From the NCBI GenBank assembly GCA_021813195.1, contig JAKALI010000077.1, positions 1 through 10,727 on the forward strand: a stretch of 10,727 nucleotides of DNA, given 5' to 3'. The stretch is from Pseudomonadota bacterium. Its GTDB lineage: Bacteria; Pseudomonadota; Alphaproteobacteria; Rhizobiales; Hyphomicrobiaceae. The position numbers and the translations under genes are program-made. Under the pieces are notes generated by a model, which was not told where the DNA came from, did no database searches, and saw nothing but the letters and a program-made list of their open reading frames with translations. Shown here in pieces: positions 1 through 7,871 of the stretch. Numbering within the stretch: the first letter of the stretch is position 1; the number at the start of each line of letters is the position of its first letter.

Positions 1-1479
1 ACCATCATCAACCCATCGGTGGCGCCGGGTGCGCCGGGCTTCGTCGTCATCGAAGATGTCGAAGCGCAGCAGAACGACGTCACCACGTGGGAAAGCCCGC
101 CGACAACAGTGGCGCTCGCTGACGGCCGCTTCATGGTCATCTGGTACCGCAACGGGCTCGACGACAACGGCACCACGCTAATGGTGCGGGCGCGCATCTT
201 CAATGCCAGCGGTTTGGCTGCCACCAACGAGTTCGCCATCGGCACGTGGGCCGTGGACGGCTTCGACGGCTACGACGTCCCGAACCTGACGGCGACGGAG
301 CTCGCTGGCGGCAACGTTGTCGTGGCTTACGTTCGCAACACTTCGAACACCGGTGGCGACGAGCCGGTGTTTGCCATCATCAATCCGTCGATCATGCCAG
401 GTGCGCCGGGCTTCATCGTCGCTGAAGACGTCGAGATGCAGCAGACCGACGCGACGACCTACGAAAGCCCGCCGGTCATCACCGCGCTCTCGGACGGCCG
501 CTTCATGGCGGCGTGGGTGAGGAACGGGGCGAACGACGACGCGAGCATGGAAGCGCGCGGTCGCATCTTCAATGCCAATGGTACGCCGGCAACGGGCGAA
601 TTCAGCCTCACGAGCCTCGCCGTCGATGGGTACGACCCCTTCGACACCAGCACGTTCTCGCTGACGCAGCTTGATGATGGCCGCGTTGTATTCGGCTTCG
701 TCAAATTCGAGGGGACCGGCAGCGGCTTGCGCAGCGACCCGCATTTCACGGTTCTTGATCCGTCCAAGAGCCCGAGCGATCCAGCCTTCATCGTCGCACG
801 CGACGCGCAGATCAACATCTCCACCACCGCCGCCGCAGCCCACGCCCATCCGCCACTGATCGCCGCGTTGCCTGGCGGACGCTTTGCGGCCGTGTGGGTC
901 GACGAGTGGGCGTCGAATGGGCATCTGCGCGCACGCGTGTTTGATTCCGCGGGCCGCCCCCTCACGGCCGAACAGCAAATCACCACGACGCCGAAAAACC
1001 TCGTCAGCGGATTTGATGGCTTCGACTGGGACAATGTCACCGTGCGCGCCATCGGCAGTGATCGGATCGAGATCGGCTGGGTTGGCGTGGACGATGGCAA
1101 CGGCACCGGCGTCTTCCGCACACGGGCCGAGATCGTGGCGCTCTCCTCGCCTGAGGCGACGATGCCAGCAAGCGTTGCTGAAAACACAACGGGCAACCAG
1201 TCGCCGCCGAAGATCGTCAAGCTCAATGATGGCCGCTTGCTCTACGTATGGTCGAACAACGCGCTCGCCGACGATACGGCCACGATGACCATCCAGGGCC
1301 GCTTGCTGAATGCGAACGGCACCCCGGCTTCTGCGCAGTTCCAGATCGGCACGCTCGCGGTCGATGGGGCCGATGGCTATGACGTCGACCATCTCGACAT
1401 CGATGTGCTCGCCGGCGGCAATGTGGTCGTGAGCTGGCAGCGGAGCTTCGCCAACGCCGGCGGCGACGAGCCCGTGTTC
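1..1479 (+). repeat. Super-repeat copy 1 (units a-b-c-d)
   Basis: This is the first visible copy of a 493-residue period in the giant protein. Unit boundaries, placed at the recurring (T/A)IINPS-type segment, are a 1-372, b 373-747, c 748-1116 and d 1117-1479. The units are related but distinct. Units a and b carry ESPP followed by ADGRFM or SDGRFM. Unit c carries HPP and GGRFAAVW, then ARVFDSAGRP. Unit d carries QSPPKIV, NDGRLLYVWSNN and TMTIQGR. Each unit seems to be two ~62-residue halves, one around DGRF..W and one around GG.VVV.(Y/W). Because base 1 falls on a unit boundary inside a repeat, more copies probably lie upstream. Confidence 0.85.
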
Positions 1480-4400
1480 ACGATCATCAACCCATCCGTC
1501 GCGCCGGGAGCGCCGGGCTTCGTCGTCGTCCAAGACGTCGAGGCGCAGCAGAACGATGTTACGACATGGGAAAGCCCGCCGACCACGGTGGCGCTTGCCG
1601 ATGGCCGCTTCATGGTCATCTGGTATCGCAACGGCCTCGACGACGGCCTCACATCTATGGTGGTGCGCGCGCGCATCTTCAACGCCAACGGAGCCCCATC
1701 GACGAACGAGTTCCAGATCGGCACCTGGGCGGTCGATGGTTTCGATGGCTACGATGTGCCGAACCTGACCGCGACGCAGACGGCAGGCGGGCAAGTCGTC
1801 GTTGCCTGGGTCCGGTCTACAGGCAACCCCGGCGCCGATGAGCCGGTGTTCGCCATCATCAATCCGAGCATTTCGCCAGGCATGCCAGGCTTCATCGTCG
1901 CTCAAGACGTCGAAATGCAGCAGACGGACGTGACGACTTACGAGAGCCCGCCGGTCATCACGGCGCTTGCGGATGGCCGCTTCATGGCGGTGTGGGTGCG
2001 CGACGGCGCCTCCGACAACCTCACCTCCATGGTCATGCGCGGGCGCATCTTCAACGCCAATGGCACGCCCGCGACCGACGAATTCGCCGTAGGCAGCCTC
2101 ACCGTCGACGGCTTCGATGGCTACAATCTGCCGACATTTTCGATCACCGCGCTTGCCGACGGCCGCGTCGCCATTGGCTTCGTGCAGAGCTCTGGCAGCA
2201 TCTCAGGTGCCGAGCAGCCTTACGTCACGATCATCAATCCTGCTCTGGCGCCGAGCCAATCCGGCTTCACCGTTGCAGCCGATGTTCGCATCAACAACGA
2301 CATCACGGCTGCACACCCGCACATGGGTCCGCCGAAACTCCTGGCGTTGCCCGGCGCGGGCGGCCGCTTCGTCGCGGCCTGGTTCAACGCCAACGGCGGA
2401 GACGGGCATCTCATCGTGCGCGCCTTTGACAGCGCAGGGCGACCGATTTCCACCGAACGGCAGATCACCATCAACGGCCTCGACATCGTCAGCGGCAACG
2501 ACAGCTTCGATTGGGACGCTGTGCAACTCACCGCCATCGACGCAAACACCTTCGCCATCGGCTGGGTCGCGGTCAACGACGGCAACGGCACCGGCGCCTT
2601 CACCTCGATCGTCGAGTTGCGCGATCTCGAGCCGCTGACGCCCGCCGTTCCTGGCCTCGTCAACCAGCACACCGCAGGCGACCAGTCGCCGCCCAAGATC
2701 GTCCAGCTCAACGACGGGCGACTGCTCTTCGTGTGGTCGAACAACGCCACGAGCGACGACAACACCACGATGACCATCCAGGGCCGCATCTATGGCGCCG
2801 ATGGCTTGCCTGCCAGCGGCCAGTTCCAGATCGGCACGCTCGCGGTCGATGGAACGGATGGTTATGACGTCGACAACCTCGATGTGGACGTGCTGGCGGG
2901 CGGCCGCGTCGTCGTGAGCTGGCTCAGAAGCTACGCCAACAACTCATCGCAGATGGAGCGGCCGGTCTTCACCGTTCTCGATCCGTCGGTGGCGCCGGGG
3001 GCGCCGGGCTTCGTCGTCGCTCAAGACGTCATGGCCGATCAGGCGAACGCGTCGGGCGCCGAGAGCCCGCCGACGACGCTCGCGCTTGCCGATGGCCGCT
3101 TCATGGTCATCTGGTATCGCAACGCGCTGCAAGACAACGGCACGAACATGGCCGTGCAGGCGCGCTTTTTCAACGCCGACGGAACAGCAGAGTCGGGCGA
3201 ATTCCAGATCGGCACGTGGTCGGTCGACGGCTGGGATGCCTATGATGTGCCCGCGCTGACCGCCACGCAGCTTGCCGGCGGCAACGTGGTCGTGGCCTTC
3301 GTGCGCAACACGTCGAACACCGGCGGCGATGAGCCGGTGTTCTCGATCATCAATCCGTCCCAAACCGTGGGTTGGTATAACTACTTCGTCGCCCTGGACG
3401 TCGAGATGCAGCAGTCCGACGTGACGACCTACGAGAGCCCGCCCGTCATCACGGCGCTCTCGGACGGCCGCTTCATGGCCGTGTGGGTGCGCGACGGCGG
3501 CAGCGACGATGCCACCTCGATGGTCATGCGCGGGCGCATCTTCAATGCCAACGGCACGAGCGCGACCGACGAGTTTGCCGTGGGCAGCCTCGCCGTCGAT
3601 GGCACAGGCGTTTACGACGCCCCGCATGTGACCATCACCGAGCTCGGCGATGGCCGCCTCGTGGTGGGCTATGTGCGCAGCCATGCCAACGCGCCCGGCT
3701 CACACGAGCCGCGCTTCACCATCATCGATCCGAGCCTCTCGCCGAGCACACCCGGCTTCACGGTGGCGGCCGACATTCGGATCAACGATGCGCTCACCAC
3801 CCAGCAGGCCTACCTTGGCCCGCCGAAAATCATCGCGCTGCCGGGCACAGATGGTCGCTTCGTTGCCGCATGGGTCGATGCCTACACCGGCGACGGCGAT
3901 CTGAAGGCGCGCGTGTTCGACAGCTCAGGCCGCGCGGTGACGAACGAAATGCGGCTCTCCAATGGGGATTACAACCGCGTCAGCGGCGACGACCGCTTCG
4001 ACTGGGACAACTTCACGCTCATCGCCACGGGCGAGCAGTCGTTCGTCGCGGGTTGGGTCGGCGTATGGGATGGCGCGGGCAACGGCACGGGCGTCTACTC
4101 GACGCTCGCGCGCATCGGTATGGCCGTGCCCAATACGCCCCCCGTCGATGGTGACGAGACCGTCTCGGTCAACGAGGACACGACGGCGTCTGGCAACCTG
4201 CTCGCCAATGCCACCGACGCAAACGGCGATACCCTCAGTGTGTCTGCGTTCTCGATCGCGGGCCAAGTGGGGCCGTTCACGGTCGGCGCACCTTACGTGA
4301 TCGCGGGTGTGGGTACGATCACGCTGCAAGCCAACGGCAGCTACAACTTTGCACCTGCCACCAACTTCAACGGCGCCGTGCCGGCAATCACCTACACCGT

Positions 4401-7400
4401 CTCCGATGGCCAGGGCGGAACCGACACCTCGACGCTGACGCTTTCGATCACCGCAGTCAACGACGCGCCCGTCGATGCGGGTGAGACGGCGAGCGTGACG
4501 GAGGACACGCCGGTAAGCGGCAACCTGCTCGCCAACGCCTCCGACGTCGATGGCGATACCCTCAGCGTGTCCGCGTTCTCGGTTGCTGGGCAGCAGGGGC
4601 CATTCTCGATCGGCACGCCCTACACCATTGCGGGAGTTGGTACGCTGACCATTAGCGCGAACGGCAACTACACCTTCACGCCCGCCGCCAACTACGCGGG
4701 CGCGGTGCCGGCCATCACTTACACGGTCTCCGACGGCAACGGCGGAATCGCGGCATCGACGCTGCAAGTGACGATGGTGCCCGTCAACGACGCACCGGTC
4801 GATGCCAGCGAGACGCCAAGCGTGACGGAGGATACGCCGGTGAGCGGCAACCTGCTCGCCAACGCTTCGGACGTCGATGGCGATACCCTCAGCGTGTCCG
4901 CGTTCTCGGTTGCCGGGCAGCAGGGGCCATTCTCGATCGGCACGCCCTACACCATTGCGGGCGTTGGTACGCTGACCATTAGCGCGAACGGCACGTACAC
5001 CTTCACGCCTGCCGCCAACTATGCAGGCGCCGTGCCGGCCATCACCTACACCGTCTCGGACGGCAATGGTGGAAGCGCCACATCGACGCTGCAGTTCACG
5101 ATGGTGCCCGTCAACGACGCACCCATCGCGAACACCGATAACCGTACAATGGCTGAAGGCTCCACCCTTGCTGTCGGCGCGGCCTCGGGGCTCTTGGCCA
5201 ACGACACGGACGTTGAAGGCAACCCGCTCACGCTGACTGGGTTCCAGATCGCCGGAGATCCGACGGTCTACACACCGGGTTCGATCGCCATCATCGATGG
5301 CATCGGCACCCTGATGATCAACGCGAACGGCAGCTACAGCTTCAATCCGCATCCCGACTATAACGGCGCGGTGCCGACCATCACCTACACCATCAGCGAT
5401 GGTCATGGCGGCACGGCCTCTGGCGCCTTCAACATCACGGTGACGCCGGTCAACGACGCGCCAACCGCCGCGAGCGACGGGCCCGTTGCCGTGACGGAAG
5501 ACACCCCCGTCAGCGGCAACGTGCTCGCCAACGACAGCGACGTGGACGGCGATGCGCTGAGCGTGACCCAGTTCGCCATCACGGGCGTCGGCACATTCGC
5601 GGCCGGCGCCACGGCGACGATCCCGGGCATTGGCACGCTCATCGTGCACGCCAACGGCAATTTCACGTTCACCCCGGTCGCCGACTACAACGGTCCCGTG
5701 CCGAGCGTGACCTACACGGTCACCGACGGCAGCGCGGTGAGCACCGGCCTTTTGGCCTTCACGGCCGTGGCGCCCGTCAACGACGCGCCGGTGGCGCGTA
5801 ACGACGCGCTGACGACCAGCGAAAGCGCCGCCTTCACCGGCAGCGTCTTCGCCAACAATGGCCACGGCGCCGACAGCGACATCGACGGCGATGCGCTCAC
5901 CGTCACGCGCATTGCGGCGGGCTCGGATGTGGCGGCACTCGATGCCCATGCCGATGGCGCCGGCGTCGGGGCGGCCGTCGCGGGTTCACACGGCGGCCTC
6001 TTCACGGTCAACGCTAACGGCAGCATCTCGTTCAATCCCGCGGGCGACTTCCGCGACTTGGCCACGGGCCAAAGCCGCACGACGTCGATCGTCTATCAGG
6101 TGAGCGACGGCGCAGGCGGCTTCGCGCGCGCCGTTGTCTCGATGACGGTGACCGGCGTGACCGAGCCCGTGATCATCGCGCCACCCACTCAGAGTGCCAA
6201 TGGCACACTGACTGTCAGCGGGACCGGTGAGCCCGGTGCCACGGTTGTGGTCACATTCCCGGATGGCTCGAGCGCAACCACGACGGTGGCGCCCGATGGC
6301 ACCTATAGCGCGGTGAGCGCCACGCCGCAGACAAGCGGCACCGTGTCGGTGAGTCAGACGGACGTCGCCGCGAACACGGAGACGGCGACCGCGACGTTTG
6401 CGGATATGAATCCGCCGCTCGCGCCGACGGTTGGCAGCGTGACGCAGAACGCGAACGGCACGTTGACTGTGTCGGGTACGGGTGAGCCGGGCTCGGCTGT
6501 CACCGTCACGTTCCCTGATGGCTCGACGGCCAGCGCGGAAGTGCAGCCGGATGGCAGCTACGCCATCACCAGCGCGACGCCGCAGACCTCAGGCACCGTG
6601 TCGGCCGCGCAAACGGACGACGCGGGTAACACCTCGGCTCCGACGACCTATTCGTTCGTTGGAATGAATGCTCCAATCGCGATTAGCGATGCTCTTACAG
6701 TCAAGGCCGATCGTCCCGGGATCGTAGACGTCCTAGCAAACGATCGTGATCAAGATGGAGATCGCTTGCGGGTGATTGCCGCAACTGCCGGCCGCGGTCA
6801 TGTGACGATCCTGTCCGATGGCAAGTTGCGGTATATGCCGGCACCGGGCTTTTCGGGCACGGACGTCATCACCTATACGATCAGCGATGGGAACGGTGGA
6901 ACCGCCACGGCGACTGTTTTGGTTACGGTCGAAGAGCCTCCACATATTCAGGTGAACGATGCCGAAAGCCGAGGCGTGGGCACAACTATGCCGACTATGC
7001 CGACGCTGCGGTTGCACGACGTTTCGCCGGTTTTGCTCGATGCCATCAATGAACTGGGCTCGCTCGGTGGGCTGAGTAGATCGATTGGAACGGACGGGGC
7101 CGTCAGCTCGGCTGTCGCCTGGGCGGGTGGTCTAAACCGTGAGGCCGGCGTCGACGGCTCATATCGGGGCTCCGTCGATGTTGTCGATAAATCGCGCGTG
7201 TGGTCCATCGCTGCGCGGCTGACACAGCTCGGGTTTGGTCGTCAGCTGGCCACGGAAGGACCGGACGGACTGACAGGATTCTCGTTGCGGCTTGATCTCG
7301 TGGGCCGCGATGGCGGGATCACGGCGCGTGACCAACTCGTCATCGAGGCGCTGGTGCGGGCGCGGACGCTCATCGTGCAGATCTCAACGTCCGTCCAGTC

Positions 7401-7728
7401 AGCCGATGGTCCGCAGATTGAGCAAGTTCGCGTGTTGCCCGCCGACGGAGCGCGACTGCCGACTTGGCTTCATCGTGTGGCGCCTGATCTGTTGATTGGC
7501 GAACGGCCAGCCGGCACTGAGCGCATCACACTCAAATTGGAGGTGCGCTATTCCGACGGCACTATCGAAAAGCGGTTCATCGTTATCGAGGCACTCAGCG
7601 GTGATGTCTACGAAGCGGGGTCGCGGCGCGCCGACGTGGTCGTGCCATTTCAGGCCCAGTTCGCGCTTAACGAGCCTATTCGAGCGGAGGACGTAGCAGG
7701 GCTGGCCTGCCTGCTCAAAGCGAGCTGA
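1..7728 (+). CDS. Giant multi-repeat adhesin-like surface or secreted protein, 5' partial
   Basis: The frame is open from base 1 and ends at a TGA at 7726-7728. The first possible start inside the window, a GTG at 19, is a valine within a repeat, so the true start is upstream. Visible domains are: residues 1-1376, eleven related ~124-residue units (motifs ESPP, ALADGRFMVIW, RIFNANG, VDGFDGYDV); 1378-2053, six cadherin-like/tandem-95 domains (NDAP, TEDTPVSGNLLAN, YTVSDGNGG); about 2055-2221, two bacterial Ig-like domains (GTLTVSGTGEPG); 2222-2312, a seventh cadherin-like domain; 2313-2575, a non-repetitive C-terminal region. Such arrays are typical of very large proteobacterial adhesins, often exported by type I secretion; adhesion is inferred from architecture. 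No RTX nonapeptides, LPXTG motif, autotransporter barrel or transmembrane anchor is visible. No frameshift or internal stop interrupts the repeats, so the gene appears intact. Third codon positions become much less GC-rich after about 6660. Confidence 0.88.
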   Translation, partial: TIINPSVAPGAPGFVVIEDVEAQQNDVTTWESPPTTVALADGRFMVIWYRNGLDDNGTTLMVRARIFNASGLAATNEFAIGTWAVDGFDGYDVPNLTATELAGGNVVVAYVRNTSNTGGDEPVFAIINPSIMPGAPGFIVAEDVEMQQTDATTYESPPVITALSDGRFMAAWVRNGANDDASMEARGRIFNANGTPATGEFSLTSLAVDGYDPFDTSTFSLTQLDDGRVVFGFVKFEGTGSGLRSDPHFTVLDPSKSPSDPAFIVARDAQINISTTAAAAHAHPPLIAALPGGRFAAVWVDEWASNGHLRARVFDSAGRPLTAEQQITTTPKNLVSGFDGFDWDNVTVRAIGSDRIEIGWVGVDDGNGTGVFRTRAEIVALSSPEATMPASVAENTTGNQSPPKIVKLNDGRLLYVWSNNALADDTATMTIQGRLLNANGTPASAQFQIGTLAVDGADGYDVDHLDIDVLAGGNVVVSWQRSFANAGGDEPVFTIINPSVAPGAPGFVVVQDVEAQQNDVTTWESPPTTVALADGRFMVIWYRNGLDDGLTSMVVRARIFNANGAPSTNEFQIGTWAVDGFDGYDVPNLTATQTAGGQVVVAWVRSTGNPGADEPVFAIINPSISPGMPGFIVAQDVEMQQTDVTTYESPPVITALADGRFMAVWVRDGASDNLTSMVMRGRIFNANGTPATDEFAVGSLTVDGFDGYNLPTFSITALADGRVAIGFVQSSGSISGAEQPYVTIINPALAPSQSGFTVAADVRINNDITAAHPHMGPPKLLALPGAGGRFVAAWFNANGGDGHLIVRAFDSAGRPISTERQITINGLDIVSGNDSFDWDAVQLTAIDANTFAIGWVAVNDGNGTGAFTSIVELRDLEPLTPAVPGLVNQHTAGDQSPPKIVQLNDGRLLFVWSNNATSDDNTTMTIQGRIYGADGLPASGQFQIGTLAVDGTDGYDVDNLDVDVLAGGRVVVSWLRSYANNSSQMERPVFTVLDPSVAPGAPGFVVAQDVMADQANASGAESPPTTLALADGRFMVIWYRNALQDNGTNMAVQARFFNADGTAESGEFQIGTWSVDGWDAYDVPALTATQLAGGNVVVAFVRNTSNTGGDEPVFSIINPSQTVGWYNYFVALDVEMQQSDVTTYESPPVITALSDGRFMAVWVRDGGSDDATSMVMRGRIFNANGTSATDEFAVGSLAVDGTGVYDAPHVTITELGDGRLVVGYVRSHANAPGSHEPRFTIIDPSLSPSTPGFTVAADIRINDALTTQQAYLGPPKIIALPGTDGRFVAAWVDAYTGDGDLKARVFDSSGRAVTNEMRLSNGDYNRVSGDDRFDWDNFTLIATGEQSFVAGWVGVWDGAGNGTGVYSTLARIGMAVPNTPPVDGDETVSVNEDTTASGNLLANATDANGDTLSVSAFSIAGQVGPFTVGAPYVIAGVGTITLQANGSYNFAPATNFNGAVPAITYTVSDGQGGTDTSTLTLSITAVNDAPVDAGETASVTEDTPVSGNLLANASDVDGDTLSVSAFSVAGQQGPFSIGTPYTIAGVGTLTISANGNYTFTPAANYAGAVPAITYTVSDGNGGIAASTLQVTMVPVNDAPVDASETPSVTEDTPVSGNLLANASDVDGDTLSVSAFSVAGQQGPFSIGTPYTIAGVGTLTISANGTYTFTPAANYAGAVPAITYTVSDGNGGSATSTLQFTMVPVNDAPIANTDNRTMAEGSTLAVGAASGLLANDTDVEGNPLTLTGFQIAGDPTVYTPGSIAIIDGIGTLMINANGSYSFNPHPDYNGAVPTITYTISDGHGGTASGAFNITVTPVNDAPTAASDGPVAVTEDTPVSGNVLANDSDVDGDALSVTQFAITGVGTFAAGATATIPGIGTLIVHANGNFTFTPVADYNGPVPSVTYTVTDGSAVSTGLLAFTAVAPVNDAPVARNDALTTSESAAFTGSVFANNGHGADSDIDGDALTVTRIAAGSDVAALDAHADGAGVGAAVAGSHGGLFTVNANGSISFNPAGDFRDLATGQSRTTSIVYQVSDGAGGFARAVVSMTVTGVTEPVIIAPPTQSANGTLTVSGTGEPGATVVVTFPDGSSATTTVAPDGTYSAVSATPQTSGTVSVSQTDVAANTETATATFADMNPPLAPTVGSVTQNANGTLTVSGTGEPGSAVTVTFPDGSTASAEVQPDGSYAITSATPQTSGTVSAAQTDDAGNTSAPTTYSFVGMNAPIAISDALTVKADRPGIVDVLANDRDQDGDRLRVIAATAGRGHVTILSDGKLRYMPAPGFSGTDVITYTISDGNGGTATATVLVTVEEPPHIQVNDAESRGVGTTMPTMPTLRLHDVSPVLLDAINELGSLGGLSRSIGTDGAVSSAVAWAGGLNREAGVDGSYRGSVDVVDKSRVWSIAARLTQLGFGRQLATEGPDGLTGFSLRLDLVGRDGGITARDQLVIEALVRARTLIVQISTSVQSADGPQIEQVRVLPADGARLPTWLHRVAPDLLIGERPAGTERITLKLEVRYSDGTIEKRFIVIEALSGDVYEAGSRRADVVVPFQAQFALNEPIRAEDVAGLACLLKAS
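1480..2970 (+). repeat. Super-repeat copy 2 (units a-b-c-d)
   Basis: Second copy, 497 residues, with units a 1480-1851, b 1852-2226, c 2227-2601 and d 2602-2970. Each unit is closer to the same-letter unit of copy 1 than to its neighbours. For example, 32 bases at 1336-1367 in d of copy 1 recur exactly at 2821-2852 in d of copy 2. This shows that the whole four-unit block was duplicated, rather than single units expanding at random. Confidence 0.85.
2971..4128 (+). repeat. Super-repeat copy 3, lacking unit d
   Basis: Third copy, with units a 2971-3342, b 3343-3717 and c 3718 to about 4128. A d unit would be expected next, but the protein passes directly into the first cadherin-like domain (NTPPVDGDE). 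A stretch of 43 bases at 3082-3124 in unit a is identical to 1591-1633 in copy 2. Unit b differs from the others at its start: NPSQTVGWYNYF replaces the usual proline/glycine-rich PGAPGF segment. Confidence 0.85.
4132..6159 (+). repeat. Six tandem cadherin-like (tandem-95 / Big_9-type) domains
   Basis: Domains start at about 4132, 4459, 4786, 5113, 5452 and 5779, mostly 109 residues (327 nt) each; the fourth is 113 and the sixth about 127. Each has the family pattern: NDAP linker, (T/N)ED...G(N/L)LLAN, DVDGD.L.V, GTL.I.ANG.Y.F.P, then ITYTVSDG.GG. The aspartate-rich DVDGD and SDGNGG motifs fit calcium binding at inter-domain junctions, as known for cadherin-like bacterial domains; that is inference here. 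The sixth domain diverges, with an insertion of about 20 residues (ADGAGVGAAVAGSHGG) before its GLFTVNANG strand. Confidence 0.85.
4459..5112 (+). repeat. Recent 327-bp direct tandem duplication (cadherin-like domains 2 and 3)
   Basis: Bases 4459-4785 and 4786-5112 are equal in length and far more alike than any other domain pair. The middle part (about 4546-4690 against 4873-5017) is nearly identical at the DNA level, including rare choices such as ATT for isoleucine in the TISANG motif. Differences cluster at the two ends. This indicates recent unequal recombination or gene conversion of one domain-sized unit, in frame. Confidence 0.8.
6163..6663 (+). repeat. Two bacterial Ig-like domains (Big_6-like)
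   Basis: The two domains lie at about 6163-6402 and 6403-6663. Both carry NGTLTVSGTGEPG, VTFPDGS, PDG(T/S)Y, SATPQTSGTVS and a (V/D)A(A/G)NT motif, the pattern of short Ig-like domains found in multiples in bacterial adhesins, where they usually act as spacers. Their wobble bases differ, so this pair is an older duplication than the cadherin-like pair upstream. Confidence 0.78.
6664..6936 (+). other. Seventh cadherin-like domain with different codon usage
   Basis: Residues 2222-2312 form a compact cadherin-like/Big_9 domain (NAPIAISD, VDVLANDRDQDGD, GTDVITYTISDGNGG, TVLVTVEE). It belongs to the same broad family as the six domains upstream but is shorter (about 91 residues) and clearly diverged. 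Its first 37 codons (6661-6771) have G or C at the third position in 16 cases, against 32 of 37 at 4459-4569, so it and the C-terminal region look to have a different history from the repeat array. Confidence 0.75.
6937..7725 (+). other. Non-repetitive C-terminal region of the giant protein
   Basis: Residues 2313-2575 contain no repeat of the upstream types. A segment near 2440-2530 (LVIEALVRARTLIVQIS, then LPADGARLPTWL, GERPAG, RYSDGTIEKRFIVI and SGDVYEAG) resembles the C-terminal Ig-like fold found at the end of many alphaproteobacterial cadherin-like proteins, where an LPDG..LP.WL motif precedes a G..PA segment. That match is from memory of the family. The last residues (EDVAGLACLLKAS) could form a short amphipathic helix and might act as an uncleaved type I secretion signal, but no diagnostic motif proves it. 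Confidence 0.5.
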
Positions 7729-7816
7729 AGAGCTGAGGGCCGGCATCAGGCTGCCAACGTGATGGCATCAAATGACGATTAATCTGACGGTCCACTCAAC
7801 CCTATGGACCTAACAA

Positions 7817-7871
7817 TCCTACCGGCTGACTTCGGTCATCGCCCAGATTAAGGCTCCGAGAGCCGGTAGGA
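7817..7871. repeat. 11-bp inverted repeat enclosing a UUCG-loop hairpin
   Basis: The arms tcctaccggct (7817-7827) and agccggtagga (7861-7871) are perfect complements 33 bases apart. Between and overlapping them, tgac-ttcg-gtca (7827-7838) forms a small stem with the very stable C(UUCG)G tetraloop when read on the + strand, extendable by ggc/gcc across a two-base bulge. It lies 90 bp beyond the stop of the giant gene and could end or protect its transcript. No T-run follows, so an intrinsic terminator is not established. The rest of 7729-7816 shows nothing recognisable. Confidence 0.5.

Noticed and set aside
19..21. GTG as the start codon of the giant gene.
   Set aside because: It encodes the valine of the NPSVAPGAPG segment that recurs inside the array at about 1498 and 2989, so translation must begin upstream of the window.
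178..1905. Long open frame (575 codons) on the minus strand opposite the repeats.
   Set aside because: It is the antisense of a GC-rich repeated gene; its Arg/His/Val/Asp-rich product has no recognisable domain, and it recurs only because the sense strand repeats.
1..4128. Interpretation of the DNA repeats as a CRISPR or satellite array.
   Set aside because: The periodicity is in frame, spans about 1.5 kb, and differences between copies are mostly synonymous or conservative, as expected for protein repeats.
3925..5949. Long open frame (674 codons) on the minus strand opposite the cadherin-like domains.
   Set aside because: Same cause: high GC at third codon positions of the sense gene removes antisense stops. 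The product mirrors the sense repeats and has unnatural composition.
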